Source of the DNA: Pararhodobacter sp. SW119
GTDB lineage: Bacteria > Pseudomonadota > Alphaproteobacteria > Rhodobacterales > Rhodobacteraceae
DNA length: 64,000 bases
Assembly: GCF_017811755.1 (NCBI RefSeq)
Contig: NZ_JADDJF010000012.1
Coordinates: 35,063 to 99,062 of the forward strand
Direction of reading: 5' to 3'
Shown: in pieces, positions 45,101 through 53,600 of the stretch
Position numbering within the stretch: position 1 is the first letter of the stretch
Layout of the letters: every line of letters begins with the position of its first letter
Made by a program: the position numbers and the translations under genes
The notes under the pieces: generated by a model
Database searches by the model: none
Seen by the model: the letters and a program-made list of their open reading frames with translations, nothing else
What the model was told of the DNA's origin: nothing

Positions 45101-45437
45101 CGAAAAGCCCCCGGAAGTTCTCCCGCCCCTCGTCAGGCTGTGCGCGTTCCGCGCACGAACCTTCCTCGCGTTGGGCCGGGCGCCGCGCCCTGCGGGCGCG
45201 GCGAAAAGGGGGCCCCGCCGCCACGGGTGGGCGTCCCCACGGCCCCGGACATTTTCTGTCCGAAAATATCCCGGGGGGTGAATTGGCGCAGCCAAGAGGG
45301 GGCAGCGCCCCCCTTCCCCGCCTCAGCCAAGGCCCGACACCGGCGGGCGCAGACCTTGCCAAATCCCTGCCGCACCGTTCGGAACTGCCATACGCTTGCC
45401 ATACGCCTGCCAGCCCCTTGCCATACGCCTGCCAGCA
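45101..45437 (+). repeat. Long structured intergenic repeat element, copy C
   Basis: A 337-bp non-coding element in the same orientation as copy B (34549-34881) and alignable with it throughout. Hairpins: GTGCGCG-ttc-CGCGCAC (45140-45156), GCCGCGCCC-tgc-GGGCGCGGC (45182-45202), and the G/C-run hairpin near 45298-45312. The core GTCCGAAAATATC, GGGGGGTGAATTGGCGCAGC, the CAGACCTTGCCAAATCCCTG block and three TGCCATACGC units are conserved. The stretch between the second hairpin and the core is unrelated to copy B. It lies between the convergent mutS and rpsO genes, just before the rpsO terminator. Confidence 0.9.
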
Positions 45438-45474
45438 CCCTGCCGGCGGCGGGCGCACGCGCTGCGGCCGGCAC

Positions 45475-45508
45475 GAAAAGGCCGCGCGCAGTCGTTGCGC
45501 GCGGCCTT
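45475..45508 (-). terminator. Rho-independent terminator of rpsO
   Basis: AAGGCCGCGCGCA (45478-45490) pairs perfectly with TGCGCGCGGCCTT (45496-45508). On the leftward transcript the stem is followed by TTTTC. It lies about 80 bp past the rpsO stop. Confidence 0.88.
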
Positions 45509-45586
45509 GAAATTGTCTGTCCGGAAGGCGGCAGGCCCGATGCCCCCACCGGCCCGGGGGCCCGTGCGGTCATCCGTCGGCCTGGC

Positions 45587-45856
45587 TCAGCGGCGGATGC
45601 CCAGGCGCCCGATGAGGTCGCGATAGCGCCCCTCGTCCTTGCCGCGCAGGTAGTCCAAGAGCTTGCGGCGCTGCGCCACCATCATCAGAAGGCCACGGCG
45701 CGAGTGGTTGTCCTTCTTGTGGCTCTTGAAATGCTCGGTCAGCGTGCTGATCCGCGAGGTCAGGATCGCGACCTGCACCTCGGGCGATCCGGTATCGCCT
45801 TCCTTGGTGGCGAATTCCTTGATGACGCGGGCTTTTTCTTCGACTGTGATCGACAT
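45587..45856 (-). CDS. rpsO: 30S ribosomal protein S15
   Basis: An 89-aa ribosomal protein with the family landmarks [19 protein letters not shown] (16S rRNA-binding; core DTGSPEVQ), [19 protein letters not shown] and [19 protein letters not shown] precedes the ATG. The usual downstream partner pnp is not present on this side; instead the gene ends in its own terminator. The upstream leader of about 100 nt is where S15 autoregulatory structures occur in other bacteria, but no specific fold is claimed. Confidence 0.97.
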   Translation of the reverse strand: MSITVEEKARVIKEFATKEGDTGSPEVQVAILTSRISTLTEHFKSHKKDNHSRRGLLMMVAQRRKLLDYLRGKDEGRYRDLIGRLGIRR

Positions 45857-45953
45857 CGGGGTCTCCTGTTCAAAGGGTTCAAGGCGCAAGCCGGGATGTC
45901 GTCCAGCAGGGCCCGTGGAGGGATCGCCCCGACTCGGCGGCCGGGGATGCGCG

Positions 45954-45982
45954 CGTATAGGCCAAAGTGTGGCGGCGCGCAA
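45954..45982 (-). promoter_or_regulatory. Probable sigma-70-type promoter of rpsO
   Basis: On the minus strand TTGCGC (45982-45977) and TATACG (45959-45954) are 17 bp apart, about 100 bp upstream of the rpsO start and just past the betA stop. Match quality is moderate. Confidence 0.4.
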
Positions 45983-45987
45983 CACGC

Positions 45988-47652
45988 TCAGCGCTGCGCG
46001 CCTTGCCAGTCGGGATGCACCCAGGGTTCCAGGTTCGAGCGCGGCAGCGGCGGGCGGCCGAGGATGTGATCGGCGATCTTCTCGCCGGCCATGATCGTCG
46101 GCGCGTTGAGGTTGCCGTTGGTGACGCGCGGAAAGATGGAACTGTCGGCGACCCGCAGCGCCTCGACCCCGATCACCCGGCCCTGCGGATCGACCACCGC
46201 CATCGGATCGTCGCGCCGGCCCATCCTGGCGGTGCCGCAGGGGTGATAGGCGGACTCGACATGCGCGCGGATGAAGGCGTCGAGCGCCGCCTCGTCCTGC
46301 GCCGCCGCGCCCGGCTGGATCTCGTGCGCGACGTACTCGGCCATCGCCGGCTGCGCCATGATCTCGCGCGTCAGCCTGATGCAGGTGCGGAACTCGTCCC
46401 AGTCGTCGGGATGCGACATGTAGTTGAAGCGGATCGACGGATCGTCCGCGGGATCGGCCGAGCGCAGGCGCACCGCGCCCCGGCTTTTCGACCGCATCGG
46501 CCCGACATGGACCTGAAACCCGTGCCCCTCGGCCACCGCCTTGCCGTCGTAGCGCACGGCGATGGGCAGGAAATGGTACTGGATGTCGGGATAGTCGATG
46601 CCCGCGCGCGAGCGGATGAAGGCGCAGGCCTCAAACTGGTTGGACGTGCCCGGCCCCCGCCCCAGAAACAGCCATTGCGCCCCGACCCAGGCCTTGCCCA
46701 TCAGGTTCCAGTACTTGAAGAGGGTGATCGGTTTCTTCGAGGCGAACTGCAGGTAAATCTCCAGATGGTCCTGCAGGTTGGCGCCCACGCCGGGGCGGTC
46801 GGCAACGACGCCGATCCCGTGCTCGGCCAGATGGTCCGCGGGGCCGATCCCCGACAGCATCAGGATCTTCGGCGTGTTGATGGAGGAGGCCGCCAGGATC
46901 ACCTCGCGCCGCGCGCGCACCTGCCGGCCGCCGGCCAGTTGTACGCCCACCGCGCGCCCGCCCTCCAGCACCACCCGCTCGACCAGCCCGCGCACCAGCC
47001 GCGCGCGCCCGGTGGCCAGCGCCGGGCGCAGATAGGCCTTGGCCACCGACCAGCGCCGCCCCCGCCAGATCGACGCCTCCATCGCGCCGAACCCTTCCTG
47101 CCGGGCGCCGTTGTAATCCGGGGTGCGGCCGTAGCCTGCCTGTTCGCCGGCGGCGATGAACGCGTCGAAAAGCGGGTTCTCGCGCGCCCCGCGGGTCACG
47201 TGCACCGGCCCCGCGTGACCCCGCCAGGCGCCGTTGCCGGGCGCGCCCTCGCCGGCATCCTCGGCCCCGTGCCAGGTCTCGGCGCGCTTGAAATAGGGCA
47301 GCACGTCGGCAAACGACCAGCCCTCCGCCCCCGCCTCGGCCCAATGGTCGAAATCGCGCGCATGTCCGCGCACCCAGACCATGCCGTTGATGCTGGACGA
47401 CCCGCCGATGACCTTGCCGCGCGGCACCGGCAGCACGCGACCGCCGAGGCCCGGTTCGGGTTCGGTCTTCAGGCCCCAGTCGTAGCGCGCCATGTTCATC
47501 GGATAGCTCAGCGCGCCCGGCATCTGGATGAACGGGCCGGCATCGGTGCCGCCGTATTCGACCACGATCACCGAATGCCCGGCCTCGGCCAGCCGGAAGG
47601 CCACCGCCGCCCCGCCCGAGCCCGCGCCCACCACCACGAAATCCGCGTCCAT
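45988..47652 (-). CDS. betA: Choline dehydrogenase
   Basis: A 554-aa GMC-family flavoprotein oxidising choline to betaine aldehyde. The FAD site [17 protein letters not shown] is at the N-terminus, with [14 protein letters not shown], the substrate-side helix and the C-terminal catalytic [10 protein letters not shown] followed by [20 protein letters not shown] (the GMC signature 2 region). The start at 47652 follows GGAGG. It is the last gene of betI-betC-betB-betA, separated from betB by a strong secondary structure. Confidence 0.93.
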   Translation of the reverse strand: MDADFVVVGAGSGGAAVAFRLAEAGHSVIVVEYGGTDAGPFIQMPGALSYPMNMARYDWGLKTEPEPGLGGRVLPVPRGKVIGGSSSINGMVWVRGHARDFDHWAEAGAEGWSFADVLPYFKRAETWHGAEDAGEGAPGNGAWRGHAGPVHVTRGARENPLFDAFIAAGEQAGYGRTPDYNGARQEGFGAMEASIWRGRRWSVAKAYLRPALATGRARLVRGLVERVVLEGGRAVGVQLAGGRQVRARREVILAASSINTPKILMLSGIGPADHLAEHGIGVVADRPGVGANLQDHLEIYLQFASKKPITLFKYWNLMGKAWVGAQWLFLGRGPGTSNQFEACAFIRSRAGIDYPDIQYHFLPIAVRYDGKAVAEGHGFQVHVGPMRSKSRGAVRLRSADPADDPSIRFNYMSHPDDWDEFRTCIRLTREIMAQPAMAEYVAHEIQPGAAAQDEAALDAFIRAHVESAYHPCGTARMGRRDDPMAVVDPQGRVIGVEALRVADSSIFPRVTNGNLNAPTIMAGEKIADHILGRPPLPRSNLEPWVHPDWQGAQR

Positions 47653-47665
47653 ATCCGCCTCCAAA

Positions 47666-47738
47666 GGGTTGCGGGCGGGTCAAGGGGTGGCGAAGCCACG
47701 CGCGCCAGCGCGCTTGCCCCTTGACGCGGCCGCAACCC
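47666..47738 (-). repeat. Multi-stem inverted repeat between betB and betA
   Basis: GGGTTGCGG (47666-47674) pairs with CCGCAACCC (47730-47738), and GTCAAGGGG (47679-47687) with CCCCTTGAC (47717-47725). Inside are two small hairpins, GTGGC-gaa-GCCAC and a GCGCG stem. The whole can fold as a branched structure in the 172-bp betB-betA gap. It may be a processing, attenuation or protection element; no T-run follows. Confidence 0.65.
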
Positions 47739-47824
47739 GACCGACAATCGAACTGGCGCGTTCAGGGCAGAGCTGCCCCTGAACCGCCTCTCAGCAAAAC
47801 CGGCCCCGCAATGGGCCGCATGGA

Positions 47825-49276
47825 TCAATAGGGCGCGTCGACCGGACCCATGCCCACATAGACCGTCTTGATCTGCGTATAGTGCTCCAGCGCCGCGTGG
47901 CCGTTCTCGCGCCCGACACCGGATTGCTTGACGCCGCCAAAGGGCGCCTCGACCGGCGTCAGGTTGTAGGCGTTGATCCAGCACGACCCCGCCTGCAGGC
48001 GGCCGATGACGCGATGCCCGCGCGCCAGATCCTGCGTGAAGACCCCGGCCGACAGGCCGAATTCGGTCGCGTTGGCGCGCGCGATCACCTCGTCCTCGTC
48101 GTCGAAATCCAGCACCGACATCACCGGCCCGAACACCTCTTCGCGGGCGATGGTCATGTCGTCGGTGACATCGGCAAAGACCGTGGGCGCGACGTAGTAT
48201 CCCGGCCGGTTCAGCCGCTGCCCGCCGGTGACCAGCCGCGCGCCCTCGGTTCGCGCGCCCTCGATATAGCCCATGACCTTCTGCATCTGCGCCTCGCTGA
48301 CCAGCGGGCCCATCTGCGTCGCCTCGTCCAAGGGGTCGCCCAGCCGGATCGCCTCGGTCCGCGCCGTCAGCCGGTCGAGGAAACGGTCCTTCATCCCGCG
48401 CTGCACGAAGACCCGCGTCCCGTTCGAACAGACCTGCCCCGAGGAATAGAAATTCGCCATCATCGCGCCGCCGACCGCGTCTTCAAGGCTTGCGTCGTCG
48501 AAGACGATCAGCGGCGACTTGCCGCCCAGTTCCATCGTGACATGGCGGATGCCCTCGGCCGCGGCGGCATAGACCTTGCGCCCGGTCGGCACCGACCCGG
48601 TCAGCGACACCTTGTCGACGCGCGGGTCGCTGACCAGCGCCGCGCCCAGATCGCCAAAGCCCTGCAGGACGTTAATCAGCCCCGCCGGCAACCCGGCCTC
48701 GGTCAGGATCGCGGCGACCTGCAGCGCCGAAAGCGGCGTCAGTTCCGACGGCTTGAAGACCACCGCATTGCCAAAGGCCAGCGCTGGCGCGGTCTTCCAG
48801 CAGATGATCTGCGTGGGATAGTTCCACGCCCCGATCCCCACGCAGACGCCCAGCGGCTCGCGCAATGTATAGATGAAGTCGCGCCCCTGCGGCACGGTCT
48901 GCCCGGTGACGGTGGGGGCGAAGCCGCCGAAGTACTCCAGCGCATCCGCGCCCGATGTCGCGTCGGCGACCAGCGTCTCCTGCAGGGGCTTGCCGGTATC
49001 GAGCGTTTCCAGAACCGAAAGTTCATGATTGCGTTCGCGCATGATGTCGGCGGCGCGGCGCAGGATTCGCCCGCGTTCCACCGGCAGGCGCGCGGCCCAG
49101 TCGGCCTGCGCGCGGCGCGCGGCGTTCAGCGCCCGGTCGACCAGCGCCGGGGTGGCGGCGTGCAGGCGGGCGATGACCTCACCGCTGGCGGGGTGCAGCA
49201 CCTCGAGCGGCGCGCCGGCTTTATCCTCGACAAAGGCGCCGTCGATGAAATGGCTGGCTTCAGGTTGGGCTTTCAT
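47825..49276 (-). CDS. betB: Betaine aldehyde dehydrogenase
   Basis: A 483-aa aldehyde dehydrogenase converting betaine aldehyde to glycine betaine with NAD(P)+. It has [21 protein letters not shown] (cofactor/substrate region, core GAWNYP), the general base Glu in MELGGKSPL, and the catalytic Cys in [11 protein letters not shown], the BetB-specific wording. The start at 49276 has AAGGA 7 bases upstream. A longer frame upstream would translate the palindrome array as FPAGK-like repeats and is rejected. Confidence 0.94.
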   Translation of the reverse strand: MKAQPEASHFIDGAFVEDKAGAPLEVLHPASGEVIARLHAATPALVDRALNAARRAQADWAARLPVERGRILRRAADIMRERNHELSVLETLDTGKPLQETLVADATSGADALEYFGGFAPTVTGQTVPQGRDFIYTLREPLGVCVGIGAWNYPTQIICWKTAPALAFGNAVVFKPSELTPLSALQVAAILTEAGLPAGLINVLQGFGDLGAALVSDPRVDKVSLTGSVPTGRKVYAAAAEGIRHVTMELGGKSPLIVFDDASLEDAVGGAMMANFYSSGQVCSNGTRVFVQRGMKDRFLDRLTARTEAIRLGDPLDEATQMGPLVSEAQMQKVMGYIEGARTEGARLVTGGQRLNRPGYYVAPTVFADVTDDMTIAREEVFGPVMSVLDFDDEDEVIARANATEFGLSAGVFTQDLARGHRVIGRLQAGSCWINAYNLTPVEAPFGGVKQSGVGRENGHAALEHYTQIKTVYVGMGPVDAPY

Positions 49277-49289
49277 TAACAAATCCTTA

Positions 49290-49584
49290 TTTCCCCGCGG
49301 GGAAACGGGGGGTGTATCGGCCCCCGGCGCGGGGCGGGCGAGTTGCCGATTTCCCCGCGGGGAAATGCGGAAGGCGAGCGGCGATTTCCCCGCGGGGAAA
49401 GGCCGGGGGCCGGACGACACTTCCCCCACCGGCAAGTCGCAGGCGCCAGGCGGCCATTTCCCGGCGGGAAAAGGGCTGCGGTCCGGGATCCATTTCCCCG
49501 CGGGGAAATGGAGGGGGTCCGGTCTCCGTTTCCCCACAGGGAAACGGCTGGGGTCCGCGCGGCGGTCATTCCCCGCGGGGAAAG
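49290..49584. repeat. Array of eight palindromes, consensus TTTCCCCGCGGGGAAA
   Basis: Unit starts are at 49290, 49350, 49385, 49419 (degenerate, ACTT...AAGT ends), 49457, 49493, 49529 and 49570; spacings are 60, 35, 34, 38, 36, 36 and 41 bp. Several units are extended: 49491-49510 is a perfect 20-bp palindrome, and 49526-49547 has CCG/CGG arms with a substituted centre. Intervening sequences are all different. The array fills the betC-betB gap. The first unit is next to the betB ribosome binding site and the last encodes the BetC C-terminus. Confidence 0.9.
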
Positions 49585-51074
49585 CGCTGGTTCTCCTCCA
49601 GCACGTTCAGGTCCATGTGGTTGCGCATGTAGCGTTCCGACGCCCGCTGCAGGGGCTGGTGGTCCCAAGGGTAATAGGCGCCGTTGCGCAAGGCCTCGTA
49701 GACGACCCAGCGGCGGGCCTGGCTTTCGCGGACAGCGGCGTCATAGGCGTCCAGGTCCCAGCGCGCGGCGGCCTCGGCCCGGAAGCCCGACAGCGTCTCG
49801 GCATGCGCGGGGTCGGCGGCAAGGTTCGCCTGCTCCTGCGGGTCGGCCTCCAGGTCGAACAGCTGCTCGGGGTCGACCGGGCAGGCGGTGTATTTCCACC
49901 GGCCCCGGCGCAGCGCCACCATCGGCGCGACCGACCCTTCGGCGGCGTATTCCATCGCCACCGTCCCGCGATCCGCCCCGCCCGCGACCGGCACCAGGCT
50001 TTCGCCATCGGTCCAGGGCGCGACGGCGTCCAGCGGCACGCCGGCCAGTTCCGCCAGCGTCGGCAGCACATCGAGGGTCGAGGCCGGCGTGTCCACCCGC
50101 CCCTTGCCCATCCCCGGCGCGGCGATCATCAGCGGCACGCGCGACGAGCCCTCGAAAAAGCTCATCTTGAACCAGAGCCCACGCTCGCCCAGCATGTCGC
50201 CGTGGTCCGAGACGAAGACCACGATAGCCTCCTGCCGCGTATCCTCCAGCACCTTCAGGATCGCGCCGATCTTGTCGTCCAGATACGAGATGTTGGCGAA
50301 ATAGCCGCGCCGGGCGCGGGCGATGTGCTCGTCGGTGATGGTGTAGCTGCGCCAGTCGTTGGCGTCGAACAGGCGCTTGCTATGCGGGTCCTGCGCCTCG
50401 TAGCCGGGGTCGGGCACCTGCAGGTGCAGATGCGGGCAGCCTTCGTAAAGGTCCCAGAACCGGCGGCGGGCGACATAGGGGTCGTGGGGATGGGTGAAGC
50501 TGACGGTCAGGCACCAGGGCCGGTCGTCATGCCCGCGCGCCAGATCATAAAGCTTCGCCACCGCGTGATGCGCGACCTCGTCGTCGTATTCCATCTGGTT
50601 GGTGATCTCGGCCACGCCCGCGCCTGTGACGGAACCGAGGTTGTGATACCACCAGTCGATCCGCTCGCCCGGCTTGCGCCAGTCGGGGGTCCAGCCGAAA
50701 TCGGCGGGGTAGACATCGGTGGTCAGCCGATCCTCGAACCCGTGCAGCTGGTCGGGGCCGACGAAGTGCATCTTGCCCGAAAGGCAGGTGTAGTAGCCCG
50801 CGCGGCGCAGGTGGTGCGTGTAGCAGGGGATGGAGGAGGCAAACTCGGCCGCGTTGTCGTAGACCCGCGTGCGGCTGGGCAGTTGTCCCGACATGAAGCT
50901 CGCCCGCCCCGGCGCGCAGAGGGGGCTGGCGGTGTAGGCATTGGCAAACCGGACCGAGCGTTCGGCCAGCCGCTTCAGGTTCGGCGCGTGCAGCCACTCG
51001 GCCGGGCCGTCGGGGAAAAGCGTGCCGTTCAGCTGATCGACCATCAGGACCAGGATGTTCGGACGGCTTGTCAT
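49566..51074 (-). CDS. betC: Choline-sulfatase
   Basis: A 502-aa type I sulfatase releasing choline from choline-O-sulfate. The formylglycine motif is C53-A-P-G-R57, preceded by NAYTASPL; metal ligands are in NILVLMVDQ and [13 protein letters not shown]. The C-terminal [20 protein letters not shown] tail, marked by its RFPRGE end, is of BetC type. The start at 51074 overlaps the betI stop (ATGA) and follows GGAG; a GTG at 51083 is the alternative. The last five codons lie within the final palindrome of the array. Confidence 0.94.
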   Translation of the reverse strand: MTSRPNILVLMVDQLNGTLFPDGPAEWLHAPNLKRLAERSVRFANAYTASPLCAPGRASFMSGQLPSRTRVYDNAAEFASSIPCYTHHLRRAGYYTCLSGKMHFVGPDQLHGFEDRLTTDVYPADFGWTPDWRKPGERIDWWYHNLGSVTGAGVAEITNQMEYDDEVAHHAVAKLYDLARGHDDRPWCLTVSFTHPHDPYVARRRFWDLYEGCPHLHLQVPDPGYEAQDPHSKRLFDANDWRSYTITDEHIARARRGYFANISYLDDKIGAILKVLEDTRQEAIVVFVSDHGDMLGERGLWFKMSFFEGSSRVPLMIAAPGMGKGRVDTPASTLDVLPTLAELAGVPLDAVAPWTDGESLVPVAGGADRGTVAMEYAAEGSVAPMVALRRGRWKYTACPVDPEQLFDLEADPQEQANLAADPAHAETLSGFRAEAAARWDLDAYDAAVRESQARRWVVYEALRNGAYYPWDHQPLQRASERYMRNHMDLNVLEENQRFPRGE

Positions 51075-51652
51075 GCACGGCACTCCAGTTCGCGTGTCAG
51101 GTAATCCTCCACCAGCGCCGCGGCGGCGGTGGGGTCGGCGGCCAGCGGGCCGAGGGCGGCGTGCAGGTAGACGCCGTCGATCATCGCCGCGATCCCTTGC
51201 GACACCACACCGGCCCGGTCGCCCAGGGCCGGGCGCAGGGCGTGGCGCAGGTTCGACACCATCCGCCGCTGGTAGACCCGAAGCAGCCGGCGCGCCTGCG
51301 GCTGCGACTGCGCCAGGACGTAGAAGTTGAGCCAGGCCGCGATCACCTCGCGCCGGAAGTTGGCGGGGCTGAACGACGCCCGGATCACCGCCCGCGCCCG
51401 CCCCTCGGCCCCCTCGGCGGCGGCGAGCGCGCCGCGCACCTCGGCCCCGTAGAGGCGCAGGACGTCGCGCATGGCGGCGAGAAACAGCGCCTCCTTCGAG
51501 CCGAAGTAGTGATGCGCCAGCGCCGAGGACATGCCGGCGCGCTTGGCGATGCGGCTGACCGTCACCTCGAGCGAGCCCGCCAGACCGATCTCGGCGATTG
51601 TGGCCTTGATCAGCGACGCGCGTCGTATAGGCTCCATCCCGACCTTGGGCAT
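51071..51652 (-). CDS. betI: TetR-family repressor BetI
   Basis: A 193-aa TetR-family regulator. The start PKVGMEPIRRASLIKATI is the BetI hallmark (core MEPIRR), and the DNA-binding helix-turn-helix is in VTVSRIAKRAGMSSALAHHYF (about 30-50). The C-terminal domain would sense choline. It is the first gene of the leftward operon and divergent from choX, with a candidate operator midway. Confidence 0.93.
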   Translation of the reverse strand: MPKVGMEPIRRASLIKATIAEIGLAGSLEVTVSRIAKRAGMSSALAHHYFGSKEALFLAAMRDVLRLYGAEVRGALAAAEGAEGRARAVIRASFSPANFRREVIAAWLNFYVLAQSQPQARRLLRVYQRRMVSNLRHALRPALGDRAGVVSQGIAAMIDGVYLHAALGPLAADPTAAAALVEDYLTRELECRA

Positions 51653-51654
51653 CG

Positions 51655-51668
51655 TTCCCCCCGGGGAA
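51655..51668. repeat. Solitary palindrome resembling the betC-betB array unit
   Basis: TTCCCCCCGGGGAA differs from the array consensus core TTCCCCGCGGGGAA at one central base. It sits directly upstream of the betI start codon, where its G-rich complement could also act as the ribosome binding site, so the resemblance may be incidental. Confidence 0.4.
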
Positions 51669-51697
51669 AATAAGGCTTGCGCCACTGGTAGACGATT

Positions 51698-51719
51698 GTT
51701 TATTGACTCGTCAATCAAC
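51698..51719. promoter_or_regulatory. Probable BetI operator
   Basis: A 22-bp inverted repeat, GTTTATTGAC-TC-GTCAATCAAC, with one mismatch between arms, in the 93-bp betI-choX divergent gap. BetI sites in other bacteria contain TTGA and TCAA arms of this kind. It is placed to repress both the betICBA and cho units, with relief by choline. Confidence 0.7.
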
Positions 51720-51745
51720 AAAAAAATGACAGAGAGGAGATCGCC

Positions 51746-52684
51746 ATGCATCGCCGTACCCTGATCGCAGCCACGACCGCGCTGACGCTGAGCAGCCTGC
51801 CGGCGCTGGCCAGCGAGCATGAATGCGCCACCGTGCGCTTTTCGGACGTGGGCTGGACCGACATCACCGCCACCACCGCGGTGGCGACGACCATCCTGGA
51901 CGCGCTGGGCTATGACGCGCAGGTGCTGGTCCTGTCGGTGCCGGTGACCTACACCTCGATGGCCAACAACGACATCGACGTTTTCCTGGGCAACTGGATG
52001 CCGACGATGGAGGCCGATATCGCCCCCTACCGCGAGGAGGGCAGCGTCGATACCGTGCGCCGGAACCTGGCGGGGGCCAAGTACACGCTGGCCGCCAACG
52101 CCGCCGCAGCCGAACTGGGCATCGCCGATTTCGCCGATATCGCCGCGCATCACGACGCCCTGAACGGGCAGATCTACGGGATCGAGCCGGGCAATGACGG
52201 CAACCGGTTGATCATCGACATGATCCAGGCCAATGCCTTCGGCCTGGGCGACTTCCAGGTCGTCGAAAGCTCTGAGCAGGGGATGCTGAGCCAGGTCGCG
52301 CGGTCCGAGCGCCGCGACGAGCCGGTGATCTTTCTGGGCTGGGAGCCGCACCCGATGAACGCCAACTACGAGATGGTCTACCTGACCGGCGGCGACGACT
52401 GGTTCGGCCCCGATCTGGGCGGCGCCGAGGTCTATACCAACACCCGCGCCGGCTATGTCGAGGAATGCCCGAATGTCGGCCAGTTCCTGCAGAACCTGGA
52501 ATTCACGCTGGCCATGGAAAACGAGATCATGGCGATGATCCTCGACGACGGCATGGACCCCGACGACGCCGCCCGCGCCTGGCTGTCGGACAACCCCGCG
52601 GTGCTGGATGCCTGGCTCGACGGCGTGACGCTGCGCGACGGCTCGGCCGGGGCGATGGACGCGGTGATGGCGGCGCTGGAGTGA
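51746..52684 (+). CDS. choX: Choline ABC importer periplasmic binding protein
   Basis: A 312-aa secreted protein. The signal peptide ends at LPALA; the mature start CATVRFSDVGWTDITATTAVA and the MANNDIDVFLGNWMPTME segment (core FLGNWMP) are hallmarks of ChoX, whose aromatic box binds quaternary ammonium. Later FLGWEPHPMN supplies another Trp. GAGAGGAG precedes the ATG. It is the first gene of the rightward transport unit, and its stop is 5 bp before the hydrolase ATG. Confidence 0.94.
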   Translation: MHRRTLIAATTALTLSSLPALASEHECATVRFSDVGWTDITATTAVATTILDALGYDAQVLVLSVPVTYTSMANNDIDVFLGNWMPTMEADIAPYREEGSVDTVRRNLAGAKYTLAANAAAAELGIADFADIAAHHDALNGQIYGIEPGNDGNRLIIDMIQANAFGLGDFQVVESSEQGMLSQVARSERRDEPVIFLGWEPHPMNANYEMVYLTGGDDWFGPDLGGAEVYTNTRAGYVEECPNVGQFLQNLEFTLAMENEIMAMILDDGMDPDDAARAWLSDNPAVLDAWLDGVTLRDGSAGAMDAVMAALE

Positions 52685-52689
52685 GCCGG

Positions 52690-53562
52690 ATGCGTGGTCT
52701 GATCGCCGGGCTGGTGCTGGGGGCGGCGCTGGCCGCCCCGGCCCTTGCCGAGATCCCGGCGCAGGCGGAGTGGAACGACGCGCGGCAGACGGTAACGCTG
52801 CCCGGCGGCCTGACGCTGGCCTATGTCGAGATGGGCGCGGAGGCGGGGCGCCCGCTGGTCATGGTGCACGGCTATTCCGACAACAGCCGGTCCTGGTCGC
52901 TGCTGGCGCCGCATCTGGGCGACCGGCGGATGATCGCGGTCGATCTGCGCGGTCACGGCGCGTCGGACGCGCCGGATTGCTGCTACGGGCTGGACAGCCT
53001 GTCGGACGACCTGATCGGCTTCATCGAGGCGCTGGATCTGGGCACGGTCGACCTGATCGGACATTCGCTGGGCTCGATGACTGCGGCGGTGACGGCGGCG
53101 CTGCGCCCGGACCTGGTCAACCGCGTGGTGCTGGTGTCGAGCGCGCTGGACACGCCCGCCGCGGCCAGCGACTGGCTGTGGGAGAACGTGCCCGCGCTGC
53201 CCGACCCGATCGACCCGGAAAGCCAGTTCATGCTGGACTGGTACTGGAACCCCAATCCGGTGGACGAGGACTTCCTGACCCGCGAACGCACTGAGTCCGC
53301 CGCGATGCCGCGGCAGGCCTGGATGGGGGTGCTGACCGGGCTGACGCTGGCCGACTGGTCGCTGCTTGCCGCCCGGATCGAGGCGCCGGTGCTGCTGCTA
53401 TGGGGCGATCAGGACGGGTTGTTTGGCGCTGACGAACAGGAGGCGCTGCGCGCGGCGCTGCCCGAGGCCGAGTTCATCGGCTACGAAGGCTACGGCCACA
53501 ACATGTTCTGGGAAACGCCCGAGGAAGTCGGTGCGGCGGTGCGCGACTTCCTGGCGGACTGA
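52690..53562 (+). CDS. Secreted alpha/beta hydrolase within the cho operon
   Basis: A 290-aa protein with signal peptide (GLIAGLVLGAALAAPALA) and an alpha/beta hydrolase fold. The oxyanion region is VMVHGYSDNSRSW, the nucleophile elbow GHSLGSM, the acid Asp in WGDQDGLFG and the His in YGHNMFW. A GTG at 52681 overlapping the choX stop is an alternative start. It lies between choX and choW, where other choline operons have no gene. A periplasmic esterase freeing choline from an ester is an attractive but unproven role. Confidence 0.83.
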   Translation: MRGLIAGLVLGAALAAPALAEIPAQAEWNDARQTVTLPGGLTLAYVEMGAEAGRPLVMVHGYSDNSRSWSLLAPHLGDRRMIAVDLRGHGASDAPDCCYGLDSLSDDLIGFIEALDLGTVDLIGHSLGSMTAAVTAALRPDLVNRVVLVSSALDTPAAASDWLWENVPALPDPIDPESQFMLDWYWNPNPVDEDFLTRERTESAAMPRQAWMGVLTGLTLADWSLLAARIEAPVLLLWGDQDGLFGADEQEALRAALPEAEFIGYEGYGHNMFWETPEEVGAAVRDFLAD

Positions 53563-53600
53563 ACCGACCGCGTGGCAATCGCGGCTGAACGAGGGGAGCG

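Noticed and set aside
42321..45458. 1045-codon open frame opposite mutS
   Set aside because: A shadow frame produced by high GC3 in mutS; no recognisable domains, and mutS is unambiguous.
49290..49584. CRISPR-like array
   Set aside because: The units are 16-20-bp palindromes with variable centres and about 20-bp intervening sequences, one interval is 60 bp, and no cas genes are present. It is a palindromic repeat array, not CRISPR.
49277..49668. N-terminal extension of BetB, or separate proteins, made of FPAGK/SPRGN-like repeats
   Set aside because: These are translations of the palindrome array in open frames that GC-rich DNA leaves by chance. BetB homologues begin at the [14 protein letters not shown] start, which has its own ribosome binding site.
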